64,000 bases of DNA. Origin: Rhizoctonia solani. Lineage: Eukaryota; Basidiomycota; Agaricomycetes; Cantharellales; Ceratobasidiaceae. Shown here one piece after another: positions 1 to 11,700 of the stretch. How positions within the stretch are numbered: the first letter of the stretch is position 1; the number at the start of each line of letters is the position of its first letter. The notes beneath the pieces were generated by a model. The model worked only from the letters and a program-made list of their open reading frames with translations. It searched no databases and was not told the origin of the DNA. Location of the stretch: the NCBI RefSeq assembly GCF_016906535.1, contig NC_057378.1:1550001-1614000 (forward strand), given 5' to 3'. A program made the translations under genes and the position numbers.

Positions 1-179
1 GCCCAAAAGTTTTGCTCACATGTATCTCCACAAGGAGACTTATTTTCAGCCCAAAACTTTGTATATATGTTCTATGCTACTGTATCTACATTATTAACTA
101 TTACATTGTAAAGGAATTCTCAATTGTGTGGGTGACACATGAGTGTCATTGATTTGAGCTCACATGGCTCAATCTTTTT

Positions 180-470
180 GGGCACAAGTGTATATACCAC
201 AGCAAAATTGCTTGGAGACCCCAAGTTGATTTGACCTTGTCTACCATCACAGACAGGGTTCAGTGGTTCAGTAGTAGTGCTGGGTCCACAAGACCTTTAA
301 CTGACTCAGTAGTTGAAGTAGCTGGAAGCTCACTGGCCTTAGGCCCTCCCTCATCATAGATAGCAGTCCCTTCTCAGTAGTATAGCCTTCCAGTTAGTTT
401 ACCCTGTAGCAGTATGGCCTCAAGCACCTGCCACTAGCAGGTGACCAACCTTACAGTTGGGTCACAACAT
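180..470 (+). repeat. Decayed fragment of a chromovirus-type LTR
   Basis: This stretch follows the second half of the intact LTR at 49573-50133 segment by segment: a TATA-like run, the phrase around 'attgcttgg', 'caagttgattt', the 'gatagcag' stretch and the ending 'ccttacagttgg' all occur in the same order. CG positions of the intact LTR are mostly TG or CA here. No internal region or partner LTR is recognisable next to it, so it is an eroded solo LTR or fragment. The ends are approximate. Confidence 0.65.
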
Positions 471-757
471 AGCCTGGACTTACTCTGTTCTAAGTGCTTC
501 TATCTTGCTTATCTGACTGCACACCAGCCCAACTTATTGTATAGAGCTTCTTAGACATGTGCTCTATCTTCTCTCTCAGTTGTATGGCCTGGATGCTGCA
601 CCTTTCTATGTATTTACTGCTTTTCCATTTTTTTTTAAAAAGAAGACTGCAAATTGGCTTGGAAACCCCCAGAACAATTCACCTTGTCAATTTCCCACCT
701 TCTTACCTGTGTGAGTTGTCCCACTATCTCATAACAGTCATTTCATCCTTGATTGTG

Positions 758-906
758 ACAACAAGTGGTTGCATGCTGGCCCAAGCCCAAATTTGGGGGG
801 TTGCAGGTGTAATCATGGGTTGTCAGCAGAGGAATAATAGGGCTCTATGGCTCAGAGGTCAAGCTGGTGCAATTCTGGCTAGTTCTATTTTCCTCTATTT
901 ATGACA
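758..906 (+). repeat. Degenerate third copy of the 173-bp solo-LTR-like element
   Basis: From about 761 this matches the units at 5955-6127 (+) and 5378-5550 (-), including 'ggttgcatgctggcccaagc' and the end 'tttatgaca'. The first ~25 bases of the unit are missing or too diverged to align, and I see no target duplication. It abuts the retroposon copy that starts at about 907. Confidence 0.6.
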
Positions 907-1231
907 TGAATTTTTTTTATTCATATTTAAAGAGCTACAAGCAAACAAGGCAAACTGCTCACCAACCAAGGCAAACTACACTAAGAAGAAGTAGGAAATG
1001 AGAAAGAAAACAAACCAAGAAGCATTAAGCAAGGTAGTAAGCACAGGAGGGCCATGTAGACCCAATACAGGGGCCCTAAGGGTGTGAGACAGGGGGTCAT
1101 AAGGACTGGAGTGTGGCAGCCATAAGGGCATATGAAGTGGTTGTAAGGGTGTATGGAAGTGAATGTAATGTCCTACATATTCTGAGTGGTAGCTGGTGGA
1201 TCACCAAACTTTCCAATTCCTGACTTAAGTA
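907..1231 (-). mobile_element. Decayed copy of a ~320-bp retroposon (LINE/SINE 3' end)
   Basis: It begins with a T-rich run (the poly(A) tail read in reverse) and 'attcatatttaa', and ends near 'gacttaagtatgaa'. It aligns along its whole length with the copy at 16784-17103. Most differences sit at CpG sites, which are CG in the 16.8-kb copy and TG or CA here. No clear target duplication is visible in this decayed context. Confidence 0.6.
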
Positions 1232-2883
1232 TGAAATAAGTTACTGCCTCCAGTCCCAGCAGTGTTCCAAACAACTCTTTCCATGCACAGTTGGGCAATG
1301 CACTTGTAAGTATGTGTCTAAATTCTGCAGTGTTAGGGCCAGGAAAGGAGCAAATGTCTAGGCATTTGTCCTGTGTTGCTACATGAGCATTGTGAGCTGA
1401 GGTGTGGATGGAATTGGGCCCTGTATTCCCTGTAGAAGCTATGTCTGGTGAGGAATTAAACTAGTTGGCATTGTGTGTTACAGGACTGTTGTGTTGATGA
1501 AGATTGGGTGGAGTTTAAACAACAGGGCTCTGTGAATATATGTGGATGAGTCCAGAGATGACACAGTGTGTTTATCCCAGATCTTCTTCCACAACCTCAA
1601 TGCTTGTTTGCTGGTGTTTGCTCTAGACCAAGTGATTGTGTCATGACCCATGACACCTCCTGTTATGTATCACATAATATTTCATTTACAGCTCACCATC
1701 CACTATAATCTGCATATATCTGACTTTCTGATTTTAATGGCCACTTGTCTCCTATTTTCCATTATTCCTGTCATTACTCTATGTAATGCTCATATTAACT
1801 GTATGTGTTACATATTGTTCAATAAAACTCCTTTTGCTTGTTCTAACACTGCTTGTCATGTGCTCATACAATAAGATCTCATGGAGATATTAGCTTCACA
1901 AGATTCTATCTATGTGGCTCAAGTACCTTACTAATCATTATATTTATATCTTTACATCTAGCTCATCACATGACTAGCTCTAACTTGGGAAATGAACCTT
2001 ATTCCTAGCTTAGTTGAGTCATACCTCTCATGAGATTACTAAGATTTTCCTTATTTAGTAATTTCTAGTGGCACTGCAAATCCAGCTTATGAGTCATTCT
2101 GCTTGCCACCAGAATGACTCACACTAATGACTCACTCTAAGTGCTCATTGGCTGCCAAGCATTTCTTGATAGACTGAGTCATGTATTTAGATGTTTGTAT
2201 TTTTAACTAATTGCAGTTCAACCCAAGAGCAGTCACATTCCCACCTAGTCATATCTGTGCCTTCCCACCCACCAATCAAAGTCTTAGGAAGCACAGTCCT
2301 AAGCAAGTCATACTCATACTCTGACCAGGTGAATGACTCAGTAACCTTGCCACTCTAGGGTATAAAAGGGGACTCTTGCATACCCTTGGAGGGCACCACC
2401 TACTTTACTCCACCTTACTGTTACTGTTGACCGTCACTCTTGGGTTTGGGCTTGCCCCCCTCAACTGTGTGATATTTTGTGCCTCAAGATCTCAAATAAC
2501 TTAAACTTGTATAAGTGGATCTCCCAAGTACCCATAGTGTGGAAAGGTTGTAGACCTGATACAGAGTTCTTAGGTTAAGTGAACAGAAGGCAATCATCCT
2601 TAAAGAAGAATATATACTAAGTAACCAGTTAGTTCCTGCAACTAGGAGTGAAACTTACATAACTATCTCTGCCAAAGGGAACCTGAGCCAGTACTCTTGC
2701 TCTTACAGAAATACTTACTAAGACACTTTACACTGAGAAAGGATATATGTGTAGTTGATTGTATTCAAGATAGCTAGACCCAGAGAACCCTAAAGAAGCT
2801 ACTTGTTTACTTAGCTTGGAAATTGGGAATCTTCCAACACAGACTCTGCTCAGCACCAGAGTCTCAACCTCTTTTCCCCCAAT
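1232..2883. other. No gene; decayed repeat DNA with one TATA-like promoter remnant
   Basis: Nothing here reads as a conserved protein. Around 2357 a 'ggtataaaagggga' motif lies downstream of several TGACTCA-type heptamers at about 2090-2345. About 100 bp further on is a C-rich stretch and then 'tgtgatattttgtgcc'. This could be the promoter half of an old LTR or of a dead gene, but no second copy is present in the window to confirm it. Confidence 0.35.
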
Positions 2884-3342
2884 TTACAACACCATTACTA
2901 GTTCCATTAGGAATCCATAGACCTTTTGGGTACTTGTAAGGTGGTCATTAGTAATCCATTTCTTGTTTGCCTCAGTTTTTGGTAGTTGAGTCTCCTCAGT
3001 GAATTTGGCAAAGAAGTCTTCAATAAAATCCTTCACTGTCTTATTCCTGGTTGCCTCATCCATCAAAGGGGTTTCCTCTTTCCTGGGGACAGGATCCTCC
3101 AAGGGTGTGTTGTTCCCTGGATTCTCATGCCTAGGGTCTAGGATCCTGGCTGTAGCAAGCTGAAATGGTTCCATATCTGGTTGGTCAGTCTGTTCAGAAG
3201 GGGTAATTCCTACTCCTTCCTGATGTCCTTGTTCCATGCCTTGCATTGGAGATGTCAGCTCCATGACAGGGCCATGTTCAAAGTTATCCAATTGGGGTAA
3301 AGTCCCAAATACACACCTAGATTGCATCTTGTGGAATCCCAT
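2884..3342 (-). CDS. Hypothetical ORF in decayed repeat DNA (152 codons)
   Basis: An uninterrupted frame of 152 codons starting with ATG. The protein is hydrophilic, with an acidic, Pro/Glu-rich first half and a charged second half (KDFIEDFFAKF, then TEANKKWITNDHLTSTQKV). I recognise no domain, signal peptide or membrane segment. It lies inside CpG-depleted DNA and has few CG codons, so it is either a remnant of a transposon gene (a gag-like tail is possible) or a chance open frame. There are no supporting neighbours. Confidence 0.2.
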   Translation of the reverse strand: MGFHKMQSRCVFGTLPQLDNFEHGPVMELTSPMQGMEQGHQEGVGITPSEQTDQPDMEPFQLATARILDPRHENPGNNTPLEDPVPRKEETPLMDEATRNKTVKDFIEDFFAKFTEETQLPKTEANKKWITNDHLTSTQKVYGFLMELVMVL

Positions 3343-5059
3343 GTTGTTGCAAGAAGGCCAGATAGATCACTACAATAGTCTCTATTAATTGCAAGTTTCA
3401 AGACATACCTATCTTAGCCAGTAAGAGGCAAAATAGCACAACCCACAGAGGAAGTCTTTAGCTATTTGCAAGTAGAGCAATGGACACCTAGGGTCCTAGT
3501 GATGAGAAGACTCTGACAGTACTTCTTATCACAAATCAGATAGAAGGATCAGTGGGGATCCTTTGTTGACAGTTGTTGATAGTTGAATTTCAAATAAATC
3601 ACACAGTTGCTCTTTTTGAGGTGTAGCAACACCTGCTTGTCCCTATAGGCTGTAAGACAAGGGAAATCAAGCTGGCTTTGTAAGCAGCTTGTTTCACCCC
3701 TATATATACCTGGGCATCACTTGGGTCTATATACATATTTCAAATAGGAGCACAGCCTCAAGAAGCAGTATGAGTTAGAGAACCATGTAGTGCTGCTTGA
3801 TTAGCCAATCAGAGACCAAGAAAAACACCAGTGAGGTGAGGTCTTGGCAGAGTTGGTTCTATTTTTAGCACATGATCACATGGAACACTGCTTAAATATG
3901 ACTCATACTCTTGGCATGCACAGCCACAAAATAAGTATGACTCATCCAATTTCCTTATATGGTAATCTTTTTCCCCAATCTGGCCTGGTTTTACCCAGAG
4001 ATTGAGCACAGCCATCATCATGTGATTGTGGCAGTGCAGGTAGTACATGGTGGCTAATCATCCATACCCTCAGTCATGTGACTTGTGTCTGAGTTGAATA
4101 CTTGCTGACTAAGCATTTGTCATCAGTGAGTCATTCATGTGACTTGACTGCTGACTCATCATAGTTCAGCTGACTAAGCTTGGTCATCCATCCATTTCAT
4201 CTTCTTTCCTAATTTGGAAAGGGGATTGCCATTTTTGGTAAGTCTAAGTTGCTTAGTCTCTATTGGTCTTGAAAGTCTTCTTCAAGTTATGTCTCTTTCC
4301 TGATTAGGAAGGTGGGTTGCCATAAATGGTAATCTGAAGTTGTGTTGTTGGGACAATATGTTGTGCATCATTGATGTAGGGGCATTAGTCATCCCTACAT
4401 CCCCTATAGGCAATACATATACACATATGTATGTATATATATACTGGGTATAGGTAAGTAGCTTGATTTCAATGTCATAACCCATATCTGGAAGTGTTAT
4501 TACCATATATATCCACTGTCAAAGATATATATAGTATATGATGCACAGTGATATATTAATAATATAAGTTGCTGGGGGACATTGCACTCCCCCTGCCCCC
4601 CTAGCCGCAGGCCAATGTTAAGGGAGCCCACAGGCAAGGTCTGAATAATATATTATTATAGAAGAGATTATGTCATCCCTCCCCACCCCAAATCTGTTGC
4701 AGTTTAGTATAGTATTTGATAAAGGACTGGAGGGGGGGAGGTCATGTGACCTGGACTTAGAGAATATCAGTAAGTCCAGCCATGTTGACCATAAGTCTCT
4801 TATATGTGCGAACTCGGAGGTTCTGAGTGCATATGTGCGAGTATATGCGTGCTTGCGGTCATGTTGGTGTGCAACATGAGTGTGTTGGAGGCTTGACAAG
4901 GTCAGGACTCATGGAAAGAATGGAGTGGGTTGCAACAAGACAAACTATAAAATGTATTACAGCATAGCCTGTTTCCATGTAAGCAATATATGACTCCTTA
5001 TTTGGATAGAGCAAACTGTTGTAAACACACTCAATACCAGGGAATTTATTCCCATTTCC
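3343..5059. other. No recognisable gene; repeat-derived, AT-rich
   Basis: Short open frames such as the one on the minus strand at 3809-4048 are not conserved to my eye. The stretch contains a TA-rich segment at about 4420-4560. It also has an isolated group of CG dinucleotides at 4808-4858 in a partly palindromic sequence, which stands out against the CpG-free surroundings. Confidence 0.4.
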
Positions 5060-5079
5060 TCAAATTTAAACAAAGACAA

Positions 5080-5140
5080 ACAGACTTGTTTTTTGATCAC
5101 ATGATCTTGGCACTTATATCATATGCTAAGCGCCAAGCCA
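5080..5140 (+). repeat. Short decayed LTR piece with the GATCACATGATC palindrome
   Basis: The sequence 'tttttgatcacatgatct' followed by 'tggcacttat' corresponds to 'tttttcgatcacgtgatct' followed by 'cggcgcttat' in the intact LTR at about 49650-49690, with CG changed to CA or TG. After that similarity fades. It is a fragment of the same LTR family. Confidence 0.5.
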
Positions 5141-5377
5141 CATCCCCTCCTGTGCTTATTCAGCACATGTAGCCACCTCCACTTATGATGTCATCATGAC
5201 ATGTCAGTGACATGTATGCATGAGTAAGGCTGCTGATGGAGTGGGCTTCTCATTGGTTTTAGTTTTGCATATTCTATTGTAAATACATTGCCTCACTTGT
5301 AATATATGAGACAGGCAATTGACCATGGTAATCCCCAGGTCAATTACCTCTTGTTGCATCCCTCATTGTACACAGGG

Positions 5378-5550
5378 TGTCATAAACAGAGGAAAATAGA
5401 ACTAGCCAGAATTGAACCAGCTTGACCACTAAGCCATAGAGCCCTATTATTCCTCTGCTGACAACCCATGATTACACCTGCTACCCCCCAAATTTGGGCT
5501 TGGGCCAGCATGCAACCACTTGTACTGGTCATGTGACCATGTCCAGGACA
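5378..5550 (-). mobile_element. 173-bp solo-LTR-like element, 5-bp target duplication CAGGG
   Basis: Read on the minus strand, the unit starts TGTCC and ends GACA, giving the TG...CA termini usual for LTRs. It is flanked by CAGGG at 5373-5377 and again at 5551-5555. A second unit of exactly the same length lies in opposite orientation at 5955-6127 with its own, different duplication, so these are two independent insertions. Within the unit are a TGGCTTAGTGG-like and a GGTTCAATTC-like motif resembling Pol III A and B boxes, but only about 8 bp apart. No coding capacity. Confidence 0.75.
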
Positions 5551-5954
5551 CAGGGCCTTACACCCAGGATCCACTAAGTAGTAACTACATCCACACTGCC
5601 TTAAGCAGATTACTTGTTGCACTCAGATAGCTTGTTGCCACCATAAGTGGCTTGTTTGTTGCCATAGATAGCTGCCTCACCACCTTAAGCACTTTCATTG
5701 TTGTACTTGCCAGCCTTAAGTGCCACCCCCACTTAGGTCCCAGACAATGTCTAGGACACTATGTGAATAATAGACAAGGAAACAACTGATTGTTAATGAC
5801 AAAAGCAAATATCACAGCCACTAAGGAGCAACTGCAGACTGTGCAGAAGCATTATATGGTCTTAGCACCAAGGCTTGGTATGGCATCTTGATGCTGCATG
5901 TACCAAGTGTTTATGATAAACACCAAGACTACATGACTTAAGAATTAAACATAT

Positions 5955-6127
5955 TGTCCTGGACACGGTCACATGACCAGTACAAGTGGTTGCATGCTGG
6001 CCCAAGCCCAAATTTGGGGGGTAGCAGGTGTAATCATGGGTTGTCAGCAGAGGAATAATAGGGCTCTATGGCTTAGTGGTCAAGCTGGTTCAATTCTGGC
6101 TAGTTATATTTTCCTCTGTTTATGACA
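5955..6127 (+). mobile_element. 173-bp solo-LTR-like element, 5-bp target duplication CATAT
   Basis: It starts TGTCCTGGACA, ends TTTATGACA, and is flanked by CATAT at 5950-5954 and 6128-6132. It matches the minus-strand unit at 5378-5550 almost base for base. One visible difference, 'ggacacggtc' against 'ggacatggtc', is a CG-to-TG change. The size, TG/CA ends and 5-bp duplication fit a solo LTR of a very short LTR element (TRIM-like); the internal part of such an element is not seen here. Confidence 0.75.
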
Positions 6128-6132
6128 CATAT

Positions 6133-7200
6133 CAAGTTTGCACAACATACTAAGAACAAGAGAAAAATTGTCTGGTTCCACTGATGCAAAAGTTGGCAAG
6201 CATACCATTCAGTGTGAAACCTTATGAATTATTGGATGGAAAATTAGAGCCTTTGCCAATGTCTACTAATTCTTTGATTGGCCATCTCACCCCTATAGCC
6301 AAGAGCTATGGGGAAACAATGGGAATGGCAGCTTTCTAGGAATGGTGAGCAGCTTGTCAAGGGTAAGGAAGCTGGTTTCTTGTTGGAGATCAGGAATAGA
6401 ACCTTGTTGATTACATGGTTGGTTGTAGCTGACCATTCCATAGTAGATTATTATATGGCCTTACATATTATAATACCAGATGGGGTTGGCTTTCAAACAC
6501 TCCAGAGGCTTACCCTTTATTGGATGACTTGTACAGGAGCTGTTGGCTGTGTTTGTCCTAGTAGATTTATTCAAGAGCTTGATGGTATATATGATTGATG
6601 GGTTCAGGCATTTTCAAACAAAACAAAGTGCACTCTTGGTAGATATATGGAGGTTACTAGTGTAGCTGGGTGGGGGAGGAAACAATGAGCAGTGACCTCC
6701 CCTCCCAACCATGCCCTTAGTCTTTCCAATTTCTTATGACTACATATGACCTTCCAGAGCCTGAAATGGTTGTATATGAATGCATAGATTTATTGTTTAT
6801 AATGTGTGTATGATTATACCATGTGCCAACACTACCACTATGTGACCAGTACATCATGAATTGTCTTTGCCAGTGGCAGCATTGAAGCACATAATGACAA
6901 GCAAGTTTTTATTTAATTGTGTTCTAACGTTGCTGTACCACTTACATTAGATCAAGTACTTGTCTACACCATTTTGAGCAATAAAATCCCCATGTCTCGA
7001 GCTGGGTTCTTTCTCCTGCTATATAGGAAAATATTTCCATGAAAACTCGACCTGGCCACCCACCCACCTATCAGCCTAGACTACCGGCGCTTAGTTTCTG
7101 AGGGCTTGCGGGTGAGAATAGGAACACGAAGCGCCTCGCGCTTCTTTCCTTTGAGACCTGTGCTGACTTATCTCATCCACAGACTAACCTCGATAGCGAA
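6133..7200. other. Repeat/gene boundary, no supported gene
   Basis: An open frame of 97 codons at 6308-6598 (+) has no recognisable domain and sits in CpG-poor DNA. CG dinucleotides reappear at 6998 and are frequent by 7080. The last 200 bases, up to the ATG at 7201, are presumably the promoter and 5' UTR of the secreted protein gene. Confidence 0.4.
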
Positions 7201-8335
7201 ATGAGCCGATCAGTATCGTTCGCGGTACTCGCACTTGCCAGTGTCTCATATGCTCAACTAGGAGGTATCCTCGGGTGAGTTCCACCCCCTTCACTGCCCC
7301 GAGAGCACAGCCGATTGGGGACTTCAACAGGTTGTCCGACTCATGTAACAAGGCAATGGGACAAATGGCCATTGGCCCAGCAGGAAACTGTCTCAACACA
7401 ATTGGCCTTATTAACGTATTGACTACGCCAAGTGGACAAAGCTGGGTTGGACCATTTGACAATTATCTGAGCACGGTGGGTCTGGTTTGTGAACCATGGA
7501 GTGTTAATTTTACTGTCGAATAGACTTGTAGCCAACCTGCGTGTCCAGCCGAAATTCTCTCGATGACCATCGCGAGTCTGAAGGAAGGGTGCGCAACGGA
7601 TCTTGCCGAAAAAGGCTGGAGTACCGATGACCTTGAGAGTGTACGCGTTGTCTTGACTTTTTTCCAACTTATCGAGCTAAATACTTTGTAGATTCTGGGA
7701 CAAGGTGCCAAGTATTATCCTTCTATTCGCGAGGTACTATGTCTCCGAAGGTGAGTGGATCTTGTGCGTTTGCGGGAAAGCTGCTCACTCTCGTTCAGTA
7801 CCGGAGCGGGGCAGAATTTGTGCATCACCACGACTCTCACTGAAATTCAGGACATGATGGGAGCACCACTGAATATTGGCACCTTGGTTGCAAAGACTCC
7901 ACAGGCGCTCAATAGTACGTGTCCACTCGTGCGTCCTCTATTCTTGAAATTCACCTAGGCTAGGCCACTCGCTCGATATCCCCAAAAACATTTCTTGTAC
8001 CCCATGTACTCAAGGAGCGTACACAATCGCTCGCCCTAACCTCCCCTCATCGGACTCGGTTAAAGCATGGGACAACTTCTGGATCAACCAGTGTGGTGAA
8101 CAGTTCATTAGTACGCTTATGCCTTCTTGTTTTATTGTTTCATCCTAATATGATTTTCGTAGGCGGAACTTTGCCCGCCAGCGTGGCTCAGACTGCCAAC
8201 GGGACAACCGCAACCACTACTCCCGAACCATCATCCAACAACACCCCACTTAGGCTCAACCTTCCGTCCTTGTCCGCAGTTTCTGCTTCCTTGGTCGTAG
8301 CCGTCTTCTCGGCTGTCAGGGTCCTCCAAGCATGA
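7201..8335 (+). CDS. Secreted, probably GPI-anchored cysteine-containing protein
   Basis: Seven exons can be joined in frame: 7201-7274, 7331-7475, 7524-7640, 7692-7750, 7799-7914, 7964-8110 and 8163-8335. All introns are GT-AG and about 48-56 bp long; the product is 276 residues. The N-terminus (MSRSVSFAVLALASVSYAQ) is a signal peptide. The middle has paired cysteines (CNKAMG, CLNTIG, TCSQPACPAEI, EGCATD, CTPCTQGA, NQCGEQF). The C-terminus has a Thr/Ser/Asn-rich linker and then a hydrophobic tail ending SAVSASLVVAVFSAVRVLQA, as expected for GPI attachment. The pattern resembles the fungal secreted cysteine-rich, GPI-tailed family often annotated as DUF7729-like. Function unknown; a cell-wall or surface role is inferred. 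It is the first gene after the CpG-poor block and converges on the Msb1-like gene. Confidence 0.85.
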
Positions 8336-8778
8336 GGATCCGATGGAAGGAAACATGGACCATTCAGTGCATTTGCCGTGGGCTCACTGTGCATAACGTG
8401 GATTTTGTACTTCGGACCTGGACTTCACGTGTGTCAGTAGCCTCAAGGACAATTTTGTGTCATGCTACCTTGCTTGTAGAATATTCCTTTTGCTGTCTTA
8501 ATACCACTCGTTCACTTTCTAGAAAACAAGAGAATGTTATGATTTGTTTATCAACCATAGATCACAATAACACAAGACAACAACAGGACGCAAGTAAAAC
8601 AGGGCGCAGAGACAACATAAAGCAATATCGTTTATAGTAAATGATATACTGACTCCCAGAATCAAGAGACCGAAGCAAGAAAGAGCGCACCAGGCAAGAA
8701 TCAGTCGCTGAACCTGGACAAACAAAATGAAAACCGAGATCAACCAAAACGGGTATAAGTCAAGCAAACAAAAAGCAA
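8336..8778. other. Convergent 3' region
   Basis: AT-rich 443 bp between the stop of the secreted protein gene (+) and the stop of the Msb1-like gene (-). It presumably holds both 3' UTRs and poly(A) signals. I see no separate gene or repeat in it. Confidence 0.5.
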
Positions 8779-11700
8779 CTACTCGTCCGGTTCTTCTTCG
8801 ACATTCTGCAGTGGTGCGCCGTGCACATATCTTGACGGACTTGCTCTGCCGGGTTCGAGAGCAGGCGGGATGGGGGGCGCAGGTAAGCTCTCTCCCAGTT
8901 CATCAGACTTGATGTTCGACCCGACTCGCACAGGAAGCCTTGAAGGCTTGGGAGCAGCAAGGGCTTCTTTGTCTCGCTCGGCATACATCTGAACCAAAGA
9001 CCGTACCCCACCTCCAGTGTTTCCTCCCAATCGAGAAGAAACCGGTTGGCCGAGACTACTCGTAGTAGGATCGTCAATGCTGAGGTCAGAGAACGCGATG
9101 GAGCCGGCCGTATCGTCGCCCAGTCGCCGCGAGGCAGAAGTCATCTCCTGGGTATGTCCTCCATCACTTGTAGGCTCGAAATCGCTGTCGGGTTCGTAGT
9201 CCTCGGCACTTTCATACGATGGTCGGCCTGGCGGAACGGGTTCGCTTGACGTAGGTTCGCGCAGATGACCTGAATCCCTCGAATCACGACCGTACGGTCC
9301 TTGAGAGTCACGCCCATATGTGTCCTGGCTGTAAGATATCTCCGAGTCCCTGGTGTAAGCCGCCTGTGATCCCCCAGCAGGATCGGGGCTATCCACCCTC
9401 GTGATCTCCATCTCTTCTTCGTCTTCCACAAACCTGAATCGACTCGGTGGGCTAACGGGAACAGGAGCGCTCGTAACTGTGAAATCAGCCTCGTTGTCGC
9501 CATAAACACTTCCTCTGGGCATATCTGGATCCGAGTTGGCTCGCCCGCGGCGGAGAGTGGATGTAGAACCATGAACAACAGTTGGAAAAGCAGTTGGCCC
9601 AGCACCATTCCTGAAACTTGCGTCTTGATCCCTCATTCGTCGACCCTGGTCGGCAACGAGAATATCCACCCAAGCATCGTCCTTGCTCTGTCGCCTGGAG
9701 TGGTTCCTTCCTGGTGAAGGTAATCCGAACGACCGTACGGGTGGGTGAGACTGGTCGGGACTCCCACCATCGCTCGTCTCGCTTGCAGTGCGGGTTTCAA
9801 ACTCTAGACTCGAATCGTACTCGGACCCGACCATCCCACGCTTGGATGTAGATCCAAGTTTGAATCTTGCAGACAGACCACCACCAGAACGAGTGGCAGT
9901 TCCTCCAAAACGTGGGGAAGCGGTTGGTCGTTTGGGTGTGGGCGTCGTGGGCGTCACTTCCGAGCTTCCAGTCGTGTAGAGCGGAGCAGTGATCAAGATC
10001 CCTGTGCCACTCTCAATGCTTCCTTCCTCCTGTGTGCCCACGGATATTTTCCTCGTCACACCTCTAGAACTGAGCATCGCATCGAAATCTGAGTCTCTAG
10101 TATTCGAACTCTCCCTAAGACCTGGACTGCTGGGGACCATTCCACTCTGGTATGGCTTTCCATTGAGTGTGGTAGCAGGTTTCCATTGCTTGGGCTTAAT
10201 AGTGAATCCAAGAGCGTTTCGTTTTTTCTTGGGGTTCGTCAATTGGTCTCGATATTCGCGGGGGACGAACTCTTCGAATACAAACCACTGGTTCGATGTT
10301 CGTGGGTCTGACGAAGTAGAAAGCGAGAGCAAAGGCCCAGTAGGCGGTAGGGCTTTGTAATCAACCTTGGGTATAACACGTCAGATCATATCCAAGCAAT
10401 TGTGTAGGAATAGAAATGCTCACCAATGCCCAGTTCGAATCCCGGTGTGTCCGCTCCTCCCTCTCACTCCACCCCGAGCTCCAAATCAAGTCCGCCCAAC
10501 AATCTAAAAACGCTTCTTCAACAACCCATTCTTGTCCAGCAACCGGCGTAGTCTCCCATCCGAATGTGGGAAGTACCTATGACCATGCCTACGTCAGCCA
10601 ATTCATACCACCCCAACTAAAATGATAAAACCGACCTTTTGTTGCTTCTTCAACTTCCGGTGTAAATCCTCAGATGCCGTTGGCCACGTTTGGATCGTTG
10701 TGGAGAGGGGCGCGGCAAACTGAAGCGTCTCGCTCAAGGGTGCTTCGTCTCTCATGAATCCGGCAGCAGAAAAATCGGACCAGGTCATCGTTGCGCGTTT
10801 TTCGAGCCGGCTCTGAGCCCAGGGATCAGTTTCTTCGTAAAATGATATGTGAGATTCCGCACTCACCTGCCTCGCACCTTCATTCAGGTCAAACTCTAGG
10901 CGTTTCCCCTCGGTCTCGCCATCGCCAAATCCGGTAGCCATAAATTCCCCCCACTTCATGTCCGTCAGACTGCTATACTTGGCCTTTTCTTCTTCAGCGG
11001 CAGTAGCGCCTACGATACTCGTAAGTGAAGTCTCGGAGCTTAGCCATGATTGATGACCATCAGTCGACTGGGTTTTCTTGGATTCGGAAGTCAGCGTGGG
11101 AGCAGGGATATCGAGGCGCTTGCGGTAAGTGTCGGTGTAGCGAGCTGTGAGGCCAGAACCCTTGGGTACAACTCGCAACCATTCTGCGCGTCCGCTCATA
11201 TCGCCCTCTCCGGCCCAGCTAGCAGCACTCTGAACCAAATCGGGGCTGTAGAGCCTGACGTTTCTGCGCACGCTTGCGACCCTGGCAGTTTTGGCTCCCC
11301 GGCGCACCCGATCGAGATCAGATGGTAGCATCTTGGGATAGCCCCGGATCCAGTCCTTTAGCCGTGAGGGTAAGCCGCCAGTGCCGGGAGTCTTCCGGCG
11401 TTGGGAGTCATCTTCCCATCGAATGTGTGAGAGCAAGAGGTGCTCGGTGGCATGTGCAGCGCGATAAAAGGAGGTGAGGGTGCTAGAGAATGAAGATGTG
11501 GCGGCAGGGACCAAGCCAAATATGAGTGGACCAAAGTATCCGGCCAGAGTAGGAGGTGTGAGGCCTGATTTGGTGGAATATGCTGTGAGACGGGATAGCA
11601 GAGTGAATATGGATGTGAATATGGGACGAGCAGGGGGTGGAATGCCAGGTAGGATGGCGGTAAAGTGATCGGGTGGGTATCTTTGTGCTATCAATACAGA

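Larger units (their letters stand above)
1..6990. repeat. CpG-depleted graveyard of decayed transposons
   Basis: By eye I find only about a dozen CG dinucleotides in this stretch, several of them in one cluster near 4808-4858, while TG and CA are abundant. From about 6998 onward CG becomes common. Pieces recognisable by comparison with CpG-containing copies elsewhere in the window are fragments of the chromovirus-type LTR (180-470 and 5080-5140), a 3' retroposon copy (907-1231) and three copies of a 173-bp element. Where copies can be compared, CG in one is TG or CA in the other. There are no convincing host genes; open frames are short and unconserved. This fits an old, methylated or RIP-like-mutated repeat cluster. 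The boundary is judged by eye. Confidence 0.8.

Noticed and set aside
5378..6127. A 750-bp fold-back element with 173-bp inverted arms
   Set aside because: Each arm has its own perfect and different 5-bp duplication (CAGGG and CATAT) and TG/CA ends, so two separate insertions explain it better.
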